The notes beneath the pieces are model-generated. The model worked only from the letters and a program-made list of their open reading frames with translations, was not told the DNA's origin and made no database searches. Source: Bacteriovorax sp. (GTDB lineage: Bacteria > Bdellovibrionota > Bacteriovoracia > Bacteriovoracales > Bacteriovoracaceae). From it: a stretch of DNA of 49,196 nucleotides. Shown here one piece after another: positions 9,043 through 16,962 of the stretch. The stretch lies in NCBI GenBank assembly GCA_028710485.1, contig JAQTTZ010000018.1, positions 1 to 49,196 on the forward strand, given 5' to 3'. Numbering within the stretch: the first letter of the stretch is position 1; each line of letters starts with the position of its first letter. A program made the translations under genes and the position numbers.

Positions 9043-10626
9043 TTAATTTAATTCTAAGTATTCATCAAAAGATTTTTCAACATCAATAATAGATCCATCG
9101 GGTTGAATATCAATAATTCGATTGGCCACCGTTTGCACAAACTCATGATCGTGACATGAAAAAATTAAAGCTGAATCATATTTTTTTAAGCCTTCGTTCA
9201 CCGAAGTAATACTTTCAAGATCCAAATGGTTAGTTGGACCATCCATAAGGAGTACGTTTGGTGCTTCCAACATCATCTTCGAGAGCATCATACGAACCTT
9301 TTCTCCTCCGGAGAGGACATTGGTTTTTTTAAGAGCTTCTTCACCTGAAAAAAGCATGCGCCCTAAAAAACCTCTGACAAAAGATTCATCTTTGTCTTCA
9401 GAAAAATCTCTAAGCCAATCGACAAGATTATATTTTCCCTCAACAAAATATTGAGAGTTATCAGATGGGAAGTATGAACGTTGTGCAGTAACTCCCCAGT
9501 TAATGACACCTGAATCAGCTTTTGTAACTCCGGCCAAGATATCCATCAAGACACCTTTAGCGAGATCGTCTCCAAGAAGAACAATCTTATCTGACTTTCT
9601 TAACTGGAAAGAGATATTTTTAAAGAGAACTTTTCCATCAACAGTCTTTGTTAGTTTTTCGACATTGAGTACATCTTTTCCAATTTCTTTTTTAGGTTTA
9701 AAAATAATAAAAGGATATTTTCGAGTAGAAGGCTTGATATCTTCGAGAGTAATTTTATCAAGAGTTTTCTGTCTTGAAGTTGCTTGTTTAGATTTCGAAG
9801 CATTGGCGCTGAATCTTGCGATGAAGTCCTTTAAGTCCTTCATTTTTTCTTCTGTCTTTTTATTTTGATTTGATTTTAAAGTCATTGCCAATTGAGAAGA
9901 CTGGTACCAGAAATCGTAATTACCAGAGAAAATTTGAATTTTCCCGAAATCAATATCGGCCATATGAGTACATACTTTATTTAAAAAATGTCTATCGTGG
10001 GAAACGACGATAACTGTATTGAGAAAATTGGCCAAAAAGTTTTCCAACCAATGAATTGCTTTGATATCTAAATGGTTGGTGGGTTCATCTAGTAAGAGAA
10101 TATCTGGTTTTCCAAAAAGGGCCTGAGCAAGAAGGACTTTTACTTTATCTCCGCCGTTTAGTTCATTCATTTTCCTTGAAAGAAGTTCTTCTTTTATTCC
10201 AAGGCCAGATAGAAGTGTGGCAGCTTCTGATTCTGCTTCCCATCCGTTCATTTCAGCGAACGCCGCCTCTAAATCAGCAGCGCGAAGACCGTCTTCATCA
10301 GAGAAATCTTCTTTGGCGTATAGAGCGTCTTTTTCATCCATGATTTCTAAAAGTTTTTTGTTACCCATGATAACAACTTTTAAAACTTCAATATCATCAA
10401 ATAAAAAGTGATCCTGTTTAAGAACAGAAAGTCTTTGTCCTGGAGTGATGAAAACAGTTCCAGTTGATGAAGGGATTTCACCGGCAAGTATCTTTATAAA
10501 AGTAGATTTACCTGCGCCGTTAGCACCTATGAGTCCGTAACAGTTCCCAGGTGTGAACTTAATGTCTACATCTTCAAAAAGTTTACGTGCACCATAACGA
10601 AGGCCTACATTTTGGCAAATAATCAT
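9043..10626 (-). CDS. ABC-F ATPase, YkpA/YbiT-like, with degenerate second ATP site
   Basis: This soluble 527-residue twin-ABC protein lacks membrane segments and belongs to the ABC-F group of ribosome-associated factors. Site 1 parts are intact: Walker A GANGAGKST (about residues 34-42), signature LNGGDKVKV and Walker B LLLDEPTNHLD. The inter-domain linker contains the family RFSANASKSKQATSR segment. In the second domain the Walker A is GDDLAKGVL instead of GxxGxGKS/T, and the Walker B glutamate is glycine (LLMDGPTNHLD), although LSGGEKVRM and the H-loop HDHEF remain. Loss of the second P-loop is typical of the YkpA clade as I recall it; the Glu-to-Gly change further weakens hydrolysis there. 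AAGGA precedes the ATG. Confidence 0.9.
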   Translation of the reverse strand: MIICQNVGLRYGARKLFEDVDIKFTPGNCYGLIGANGAGKSTFIKILAGEIPSSTGTVFITPGQRLSVLKQDHFLFDDIEVLKVVIMGNKKLLEIMDEKDALYAKEDFSDEDGLRAADLEAAFAEMNGWEAESEAATLLSGLGIKEELLSRKMNELNGGDKVKVLLAQALFGKPDILLLDEPTNHLDIKAIHWLENFLANFLNTVIVVSHDRHFLNKVCTHMADIDFGKIQIFSGNYDFWYQSSQLAMTLKSNQNKKTEEKMKDLKDFIARFSANASKSKQATSRQKTLDKITLEDIKPSTRKYPFIIFKPKKEIGKDVLNVEKLTKTVDGKVLFKNISFQLRKSDKIVLLGDDLAKGVLMDILAGVTKADSGVINWGVTAQRSYFPSDNSQYFVEGKYNLVDWLRDFSEDKDESFVRGFLGRMLFSGEEALKKTNVLSGGEKVRMMLSKMMLEAPNVLLMDGPTNHLDLESITSVNEGLKKYDSALIFSCHDHEFVQTVANRIIDIQPDGSIIDVEKSFDEYLELN

Positions 10627-10779
10627 AATTATCCTTTAAAGTTCGCAGTTTTCTTATTCTTCCTTTTTAGCCTGAAAGAGAGAAAATGTCAGGGTTTTTT
10701 CGGGTGGATTTACACTAGCTTTTCGCATTGAATGATATTCTTGGATGGACGTATGGCCTTCCAAAAGGTTAAATCTATA

Positions 10780-10785
10780 TATAAT
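10780..10785 (+). promoter_or_regulatory. Possible -10 box for the 85-aa gene
   Basis: A perfect TATAAT lies 33 bases before the ATG at 10819, in an AT-rich stretch. No convincing -35 hexamer is present at 16-18 bases upstream (CCTTCC region), so recognition is uncertain. Confidence 0.3.
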
Positions 10786-10818
10786 ACTTAATTATTTACG
10801 ACTCAGGGAGTAACACCT

Positions 10819-11076
10819 ATGAGAAATGAGATGGATTTTGTTCCAAAGAATGATATGGCCAGATTGGCAGTGGAAAAAGCACGCAGAATTGTGAAAGAAA
10901 ATAACGAAATGATCATAAAACTCAAAGAAGACTCCAATATTGCATTAGTTGAGGTGGATACTTTTAGCGAAGCCTCAAATTTTTCTTGCGAAGACTCTTA
11001 TGCTTTCGATCTTTATAAAATAAAATCAAGTAACGGATTTAGTGATTTTTTTAAAGATATTTTTGGGGCCTTCTAG
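10819..11076 (+). CDS. Hypothetical 85-aa acidic protein
   Basis: The gene has a good start: GGGAG at 10806-10810 and ATG at 10819. The product begins MRNEMDFVPKND, contains a charged helical first half rich in Lys, Glu and Asn, and ends with an aromatic tail, GFSDFFKDIFGAF. There is no signal peptide, membrane segment or known motif. It is the first gene of what looks like a three-gene unit with a small membrane protein and rapA. A GC-rich imperfect hairpin (GGGGC...GCCCC, 11065-11084) spans the stop codon and could reduce read-through into the next gene. Function unknown. Confidence 0.65.
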   Translation: MRNEMDFVPKNDMARLAVEKARRIVKENNEMIIKLKEDSNIALVEVDTFSEASNFSCEDSYAFDLYKIKSSNGFSDFFKDIFGAF

Positions 11077-11105
11077 AAAGCCCCCTTATTATTAGGAGCA
11101 TTTTT

Positions 11106-11243
11106 GTGTCTAAATTAAAAAACAATAAAAAACTTAAAAGTCATCTTACTGTCGAAGAAAAAAAGATGGGTAAAACACATGTCTATATTCTATTAGGCAT
11201 GATCGTGATTGGAATCGCCATTGGTCTCTATCGTATGCAATAA
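11106..11243 (+). CDS. 45-aa small single-pass membrane protein (GTG start)
   Basis: AGGAG at 11094-11098 sits 7 bases before a GTG that opens a 45-codon frame ending TAA. The product has a Lys/Asn-rich cytoplasmic head (MSKLKNNKKLKSHLTVEEKK) and one hydrophobic helix at about residues 27-41 (YILLGMIVIGIAIGLY), ending RMQ. By positive-inside reasoning the head stays in the cytoplasm. It lies between the 85-aa gene and rapA, 31 bases before the latter, and is too short for routine gene calling. No family recognised; the strong ribosome-binding site and coherent topology argue that it is real. Confidence 0.7.
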   Translation: MSKLKNNKKLKSHLTVEEKKMGKTHVYILLGMIVIGIAIGLYRMQ

Positions 11244-11274
11244 TAAAAAAAACATTTTCACGAAGGACATTTAA

Positions 11275-13986
11275 GTGAGTTTAATGAAAGTTGGCCAGCG
11301 CTATATGAGTGAAACTGAGCCTGAACTCGGTCTTGGCATCATTACAATGGTTGAATCTAAAACCGTTAAGATCGCTTTTTCTGCCAGCAAAACAGAAAGG
11401 ACCTACGGTTCTAGTGGTGCACCTATCAAGCGAGTGATCTTTTCAGCGGGAGATGAAATCTCTCTGCGTGGAGGAGATAAATACACTGTTGATTCTATCG
11501 TTGATAGCGACGGTCTTGTCACTTATGTGATCAACGACACGATAAAATGTGAAGAGGCTGAGCTTTCGGACGCCATCAGTTTTAATAAACCAGAAGAGCG
11601 TTTATTTAATGGCACTATAGATACTGCTACTCTTTTTGATTTGCGTTTTAAAACACAAATGAATAAAAATCGTCTCACACAAAGTCCAGCTCGCGGCTTT
11701 GTCGGTGGAAGAATGGCACTTCTTCCACATCAGTTTTATGTGGCCAACCAAATTGCCGATAGAGCAATACCAAGAGTGCTTTTAGCTGATGAAGTGGGCC
11801 TTGGAAAAACAATTGAAGCAGGTCTTGCTCTTCACCATTTAATTTTAAGCGAACGAGTCAAGCGCGCACTTATTTTAGTTCCAGACTCACTTGTATATCA
11901 GTGGTTTGTGGAGATGTTCAGAAAATTTAATTTGTCTTTTACTACTCTCAATCAGGAAACTCATCTTGAGCCAGGGACCAATCCATTTTTAGACAATGAT
12001 TTTGTCATTGTGAATATCGGTTTGTTAAAAGGGGCCGCCATGGCCCGTGATATGATGGATCAGGCCACATGGGATATAATGATAGTGGATGAAGCCCATC
12101 AATTAAAATGGTCCCAGGAAAAAGTTTCAATTGAATACCAAATCGTCGAGCGCATCGCTAAAAAAACAAAAGGTCTTTTACTGCTAACGGCTACGCCCGA
12201 GCAATTGGGTCTAGAAGGGCATTTCGCTCGCTTGAAGCTCCTAGATCCGGATCGTTTTTTTAATTATCATGAATTTTTAGCAGAGATGAGCCACTATGAT
12301 GTCGTGGCAAAGCAAGCTCGTGAATTAGTGGCTAAAAAAACTCCTGCAGCTGATCTGGAAATTCAAAAACTACAGGACTTGCACGGAACTGGGCGTATTT
12401 TTTTTAGAAACACCAGGTCGCGCATGGGGCAGCATTTTTCCTTTTTCCCAAAGAGAGTTCTGCATGCTTATCCATTAGAAAGTAAAAAAACAAAAAATCT
12501 AAGCTTGCTTGGATTAGATGAAGAAGAAGTTATTGGACCCAGTTTTGATTTAAAACTAGATTGGCTTAGCGATTTTTTAACTAAAAATAGAACAGAAAAA
12601 ATTCTTCTAATCACTAAATCAAAAACCAAAGTTTTAGCTTTAGAGAAACTTTTAAAAGACCGCATCGCCAGTTTAAATATTGGTGTTTTTCATTCGGGAC
12701 TAGCACTAATTGCACGCGATCGCCAGGCCGCTTATTTTTCGGATCCGGAAGGGGCGCAAATATTGTTGTGTACTGAGATTGGGAGTGAAGGGCGTAATTT
12801 TGAATTTGCTCATCACTTAGTTTTGTTTGATCTTCCTCTTTATCCAGATTTGCTGGAACAGCGTATTGGTCGTCTGGATCGTATTGGTCAGACCAGTGAT
12901 ATTAATATTCACATGCCTTATGTTATGAGTTCTTATGAAGAAATTCTTTTTAGTTGGTATCACGAAGGACTAAACGCTTTTGAGCATTCCGCCAAGGGGG
13001 CCAGCATAGTCCATCAACAACTCCAAGGGCTATTGGAAGAATACTTAAAAAAACCAGAAATCTGCTTGGATAAACCAGATATCCTACAGCAGTTTTTAGC
13101 GACAACTAAAAAAGAATACGCTGAGGTTGTAAAAAAACTGGAAGAAGGTAGAGATATCTTGATTGAACTTAATTCTTTTAATGAAGAGAAAGCTGAAGTT
13201 CTATTGAGAGAGATTAGAAAATTTGATGAAGAATCAAATCTTCCCAATTATATGAGCGAAGTATTTCAAGAATTAGGGGTTGATATCGAAGACCTCGATG
13301 ACAATATTTATTTTATCAAGCCTAGTGACAATATGTATGTTCCGCATTTTCCAGGGCTCGATAGCGAGGGAGTACGAATTACTTATGACCGCAAGACGGC
13401 AAGAAGAAGAGAAGACGTAGAGTTTCTCACTTGGGATCACCCGATGGTCGTGAGTGTTATGGATTTAATCGTCAGCAATACTTTTGGAAACGTTACGGTG
13501 ATGATGAGAAAAAAAGCAGGGCAGGCCAAAACATTTATTGAAGCCTATTTTAAACTTTACGCCATCGCCCCAAAGAATTTATCACCAGAGAGATACTTCC
13601 CACCAACTCCGATAAGAATTTTAGTCGATAGCACCGGAGAGGATTTTTCGGATAAGTGGAGCAAAGATGATATCGATGATCGCGCCGTAATGGCCGATGG
13701 CGACACCGTAAAAAAGGCCCGCACTCTTCCGAAGGCAGCGATACAGAAAATCTTAAAACAAGCTCATCAACACGCCCTGGTCCGGGCAGAAGTGTTAAAG
13801 GTCGCTTATAAAAAAGCAATGATGGATAAACTGATGGGCGAAAAAGAACGATTATTAAAACTTAAAGAAGTAAACCCTATCGTGCGCACAGAAGAAATCG
13901 ATGCCCTTACCATTCAGATGCTGATGCTTAATAAAAGTTATAATAATGCTGACGTCATACTAGATTCAATTCGAGTTATTTTTTAA
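11275..13986 (+). CDS. rapA: RapA-like SWI2/SNF2 ATPase, RNA polymerase recycling factor
   Basis: RapA is an ATP-dependent translocase that binds RNA polymerase and promotes its recycling. The 903-residue protein has an N-terminal SH3/Tudor-like region (about 1-105), then helicase lobe 1 with Walker A DEVGLGKT (172-179) and DEAH (272-275), and lobe 2 with LLCTEIGSEGRNFEFAHHL and QRIGRLDRIGQ. A long C-terminal domain follows. The length is somewhat below E. coli RapA (968). Start is GTG at 11275 with AAGGA at 11263-11267, an ATG nine bases downstream is a weaker alternative. It is the last gene of its transcription unit and ends in a strong intrinsic terminator. Confidence 0.9.
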   Translation: MSLMKVGQRYMSETEPELGLGIITMVESKTVKIAFSASKTERTYGSSGAPIKRVIFSAGDEISLRGGDKYTVDSIVDSDGLVTYVINDTIKCEEAELSDAISFNKPEERLFNGTIDTATLFDLRFKTQMNKNRLTQSPARGFVGGRMALLPHQFYVANQIADRAIPRVLLADEVGLGKTIEAGLALHHLILSERVKRALILVPDSLVYQWFVEMFRKFNLSFTTLNQETHLEPGTNPFLDNDFVIVNIGLLKGAAMARDMMDQATWDIMIVDEAHQLKWSQEKVSIEYQIVERIAKKTKGLLLLTATPEQLGLEGHFARLKLLDPDRFFNYHEFLAEMSHYDVVAKQARELVAKKTPAADLEIQKLQDLHGTGRIFFRNTRSRMGQHFSFFPKRVLHAYPLESKKTKNLSLLGLDEEEVIGPSFDLKLDWLSDFLTKNRTEKILLITKSKTKVLALEKLLKDRIASLNIGVFHSGLALIARDRQAAYFSDPEGAQILLCTEIGSEGRNFEFAHHLVLFDLPLYPDLLEQRIGRLDRIGQTSDINIHMPYVMSSYEEILFSWYHEGLNAFEHSAKGASIVHQQLQGLLEEYLKKPEICLDKPDILQQFLATTKKEYAEVVKKLEEGRDILIELNSFNEEKAEVLLREIRKFDEESNLPNYMSEVFQELGVDIEDLDDNIYFIKPSDNMYVPHFPGLDSEGVRITYDRKTARRREDVEFLTWDHPMVVSVMDLIVSNTFGNVTVMMRKKAGQAKTFIEAYFKLYAIAPKNLSPERYFPPTPIRILVDSTGEDFSDKWSKDDIDDRAVMADGDTVKKARTLPKAAIQKILKQAHQHALVRAEVLKVAYKKAMMDKLMGEKERLLKLKEVNPIVRTEEIDALTIQMLMLNKSYNNADVILDSIRVIF

Positions 13987-13991
13987 GAATA

Positions 13992-14933
13992 TTATTCGAG
14001 AAGTCCTTCAGAGTGGAGGACTTTTTTGAATTCATTTAAAAGATCGAGACTATAATTTCCCATTTCATCTATCATCATATCTTTCAGCGTTTGCATTGGT
14101 GTAGTTTTATTAGTGATGGTTCTTTTGTCGTAGTTATTAACCATCGATAATATCTCTTCCAACTTAGTAAGTTTTTTCTTTTTATTAGGACCTTGTCCGC
14201 TTAAAACTTCTTCGTGGTTGGCCACTAGTTCCAAGATGGTCTTATTTACATAAGGTTTTTCCTGGAGAAGAGTTTTGGCATCTTTTGTGTGCAAATAATA
14301 AACACGCTTATCATCGCTACTTAAAAGTTTACGAGGCTTGTAAAAAAGCTGAATATCATCTTTATTCATTTGGGTGATGGCAATATCATGGATGAGAGCG
14401 GCAGTCCCCAAGTCATCAAGCTCTTGTTCTGTACAGTGAAGAATTTCCGCCAGTTTTACAGCGAGCGCGCAAACATTAAGAGAGTGCTTGATAAGCTCTT
14501 CATTTTTTTCAACTTTTTTACCAAAGATTTTTTTCAAAGCTTCAGGATTGCTTTTAATAATTTGACGTAAACTTTTTGCAGCTGTTTCAGTCATGTAGTA
14601 AGCACTTTCACTTCCCGGATTTGTCTGCATTCTCTCGATTGCAGAAGACGCCGCACCTTCAACCATATGAACTTTATCATCAATACTTATTTGAGTATTT
14701 TTCAGCGTTTCAGAAAGAAGTGAATCCAAAAACTTTTGATAACTCAACTCATCCGATTCGGTGATAAAAAATTTTGCAATTTTTTGAACTTTAAGTTTTG
14801 TGTATTTATCTTCAGTTAATTGTTCACCTTTTTTAACGTAGCAGAGGTACTGATCTTTAAAAAAAATATACAGATCAAAAGTTAAACTTTTGAGAGGTTT
14901 GACAGTCGAAATGCGCAATGGAGTATAGTCCAT
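13992..14933 (-). CDS. HD-GYP-like signalling domain protein (degenerate GYP)
   Basis: The 313-residue protein has an N-terminal unknown domain (about 1-140) and a C-terminal HD domain resembling HD-GYP cyclic-di-GMP phosphodiesterases. Candidate metal ligands are His150, His182-Asp183 (LIHDIA), His215 and His240-Glu241. Where typical proteins read HHE...DGSGYP, this one has NHEE and SGQGP (Asn239, Gly246-Pro249), so one metal histidine and the tyrosine of GYP are missing. AGGA lies about 5 bases before the ATG. It could be a weak enzyme, a different hydrolase or only a c-di-GMP-binding or signalling protein. It converges on rapA with 5 bases between the stops. Confidence 0.75.
   Translation of the reverse strand: MDYTPLRISTVKPLKSLTFDLYIFFKDQYLCYVKKGEQLTEDKYTKLKVQKIAKFFITESDELSYQKFLDSLLSETLKNTQISIDDKVHMVEGAASSAIERMQTNPGSESAYYMTETAAKSLRQIIKSNPEALKKIFGKKVEKNEELIKHSLNVCALAVKLAEILHCTEQELDDLGTAALIHDIAITQMNKDDIQLFYKPRKLLSSDDKRVYYLHTKDAKTLLQEKPYVNKTILELVANHEEVLSGQGPNKKKKLTKLEEILSMVNNYDKRTITNKTTPMQTLKDMMIDEMGNYSLDLLNEFKKVLHSEGLLE
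14001..14027 (+). terminator. Intrinsic terminator of rapA inside the converging HD gene
   Basis: Stem AAGTCCT (14001-14007) and AGGACTT (14017-14023) with a 9-base loop is followed by a run of six T (14022-14027). It starts 15 bases after the rapA stop. It lies within the last codons of the opposite-strand HD-domain gene, so the two genes share these bases. Confidence 0.8.
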
Positions 14934-15034
14934 GAATATCCTATAAGTGAGGGTTCTGTGATAATGATAAGGGAATTACTGAATAATTCAATTTGAGAAT
15001 AAATAAAAGATTTTGCGATACTAGAGTAATCTAG

Positions 15035-16909
15035 TTAAACAGACATTGGGAAAATAAGCGTGACACTAGTTCCCGAAATCTCGTGATCTAAATCTTTAAG
15101 TGAGGATTTAACTTTTATGCTTCCACCAAAGAGCTCTACATATTCACGCATCAAGATCGTGCCGAAGCCATGACCGGCCTCCGCTCTAGTTCCCTCTGTG
15201 GAGATAATCAGATTGCTATAAAAAATATCGTGAATTTGCAAGGGATCAATACCCCTGCCATAATCTTTGAAAGTAATAGCGATTTTGTCAGATGTTACCT
15301 CAGAGGAGATTTCAATCCTTGAGTTTTCATAAGAAAATTTTATGGAGTTCGAAATGATATTGTTGACTATATTGTTAAGAAAACAGGTTTTATTGGCCAT
15401 AATTTCAATATTGACGGGAACATCGATAATCAGTTCCAACATTTTATGTCTTAGCTGATCTTCAAATATTACCGAGGCGTTCAACAATATTTCATATATA
15501 TTGATTGGATGAAGTTCCATTCTTTTTTTTCTTTCTACCAATAACTCTTCTTCACGAACATTTTTTAATATATTTTTTATATTTTCCCCAGCGAAATAAA
15601 CTTTTTCTAAAGCTCTCTGATGGTGGGGTTCAAGATCTCGAGGTTTAATTAATTTATTGGAATAGTAATTAATGACTGTTAGTGAGTTGGCGATATCATG
15701 AGATAAAACTCTGACTAAACGGTGATATTTTTCTTTTTGTAGAGCTCTTTCTTCTGCTGCTAATTTTTCTTCCGTTACCTTGTGGATACGAGAAGCAAGT
15801 GCCAAGGAAATGGCCAGCATCTGGCCTAAGTTTGCGAAGAGAAGAGAATGCTGGGTAAAAAAATTGTTGGGCAGAAAGCCAAAGGTCATGGCAAACCACG
15901 TCAGGAGCGATATCCCTACAATTGCCCATGAAAACAAATAAAAGCGCGCCGTACTGCTTATTTTTATCAGTAAAAAAGCACAGATAATAAATGACAGGTT
16001 TGTTGTAATTAAAAGGAAATCAATAAGCCTTCCAAAAAATGCGGGTGCCAGATCTTCTAGCGGAGTTAAGCCAATTAAAAAGATTCCTAAACAAATGGCA
16101 AACACGATTTGAAAATATTTAGAAAGCTTATTTAAAAGTTTAGGAATTTCTAAAAAATGATAGGTGAAAAGAACGGCAAATATCAAAGACAAAGCCGAAA
16201 AGCATATCAAGTAATGAGAAAAACTAAAGGATTTAGTGATAAAAAATTTATCAAGCAATCCGTGAATATCCAGGATTGCCAGCATGAATGCGAGCGAAAA
16301 AAAGCAATAATAGAGATAGTTTTTATCCTTTAATAATAAAAAAATAAAAAAATTGTAAAAAATTAAACATAAAATTCCGCCAGCATAAAAATCAAGGAAA
16401 GAGAGCTTATCTAATTGCCGACTGCTCATCGTCTCGAGATTTCCGATAAAGACCTTAGAATTAAAATTGTGCCGGGAAACGACATTTAAGAAAAAAGTTT
16501 TCTCTGAGTGTGCAGGAAGAGAGATTTTAAATGTTGCGAAAATCGCTTTAAACTCTCTTTTCCTAAAAGGGATAGAGCTTCCTGACGAGCCAATAAAGTT
16601 CAACCGAATTTTTGGAGCAACTTGTTCGTAAAGATCTATCTTGCCTGTCAGAGTGTCGAAATATAGGAGCTTGTCGATCTGATTCGGACTGTTATTGGCC
16701 AACGTGACGCGGGCCCATTTTTTGCCGTTAAAATAGCCAAATCGGAGTGAAGCTTTTTCGTTTTTTTGATCAGTCCCCTGGCCTATGAAAAAATCTTTGC
16801 TGATATCTTGTTCTATAGGTTCAGAAGTAATAATTGTTGATGCCAAAACCTTTGAATAGGGGGTAAGGTATAGGCTAAAAAAAAGAAGCATTAATTGAAT
16901 TGCGGTCAT
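15035..16909 (-). CDS. 7TMR-DISM sensor histidine kinase
   Basis: This 624-residue membrane sensor has a signal-like hydrophobic N-terminus, an extracytoplasmic beta-rich 7TMR-DISMED2-like region (about 30-160), seven transmembrane helices (about 172-375) and a cytoplasmic kinase. The H-box is VLSHDIANSLT with phospho-acceptor His404. The ATPase part has an N-box (NNIISNSIKF), G1 (DYGRGID) and G2 (GHGFG). There is no receiver or output domain and no adjacent response regulator gene, so it is an orphan. The ATG has no Shine-Dalgarno sequence, and a TAGTAT lies only 5 bases upstream, so it may be translated from a leaderless mRNA. A 6-bp hairpin ACTAGA-GTAA-TCTAGT overlaps its stop. Confidence 0.88.
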   Translation of the reverse strand: MTAIQLMLLFFSLYLTPYSKVLASTIITSEPIEQDISKDFFIGQGTDQKNEKASLRFGYFNGKKWARVTLANNSPNQIDKLLYFDTLTGKIDLYEQVAPKIRLNFIGSSGSSIPFRKREFKAIFATFKISLPAHSEKTFFLNVVSRHNFNSKVFIGNLETMSSRQLDKLSFLDFYAGGILCLIFYNFFIFLLLKDKNYLYYCFFSLAFMLAILDIHGLLDKFFITKSFSFSHYLICFSALSLIFAVLFTYHFLEIPKLLNKLSKYFQIVFAICLGIFLIGLTPLEDLAPAFFGRLIDFLLITTNLSFIICAFLLIKISSTARFYLFSWAIVGISLLTWFAMTFGFLPNNFFTQHSLLFANLGQMLAISLALASRIHKVTEEKLAAEERALQKEKYHRLVRVLSHDIANSLTVINYYSNKLIKPRDLEPHHQRALEKVYFAGENIKNILKNVREEELLVERKKRMELHPINIYEILLNASVIFEDQLRHKMLELIIDVPVNIEIMANKTCFLNNIVNNIISNSIKFSYENSRIEISSEVTSDKIAITFKDYGRGIDPLQIHDIFYSNLIISTEGTRAEAGHGFGTILMREYVELFGGSIKVKSSLKDLDHEISGTSVTLIFPMSV

Positions 16910-16962
16910 GGAAAATACTAGCGTGATTTACTTAAATTTTAAAGGGTACTAAGGTTTTATTT

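Noticed and set aside
10673-10705. CCTGA...TCAGG with following T-run, as a terminator
   Set aside because: The stem is only 5 bp with a 13-base loop and no plus-strand gene ends there.
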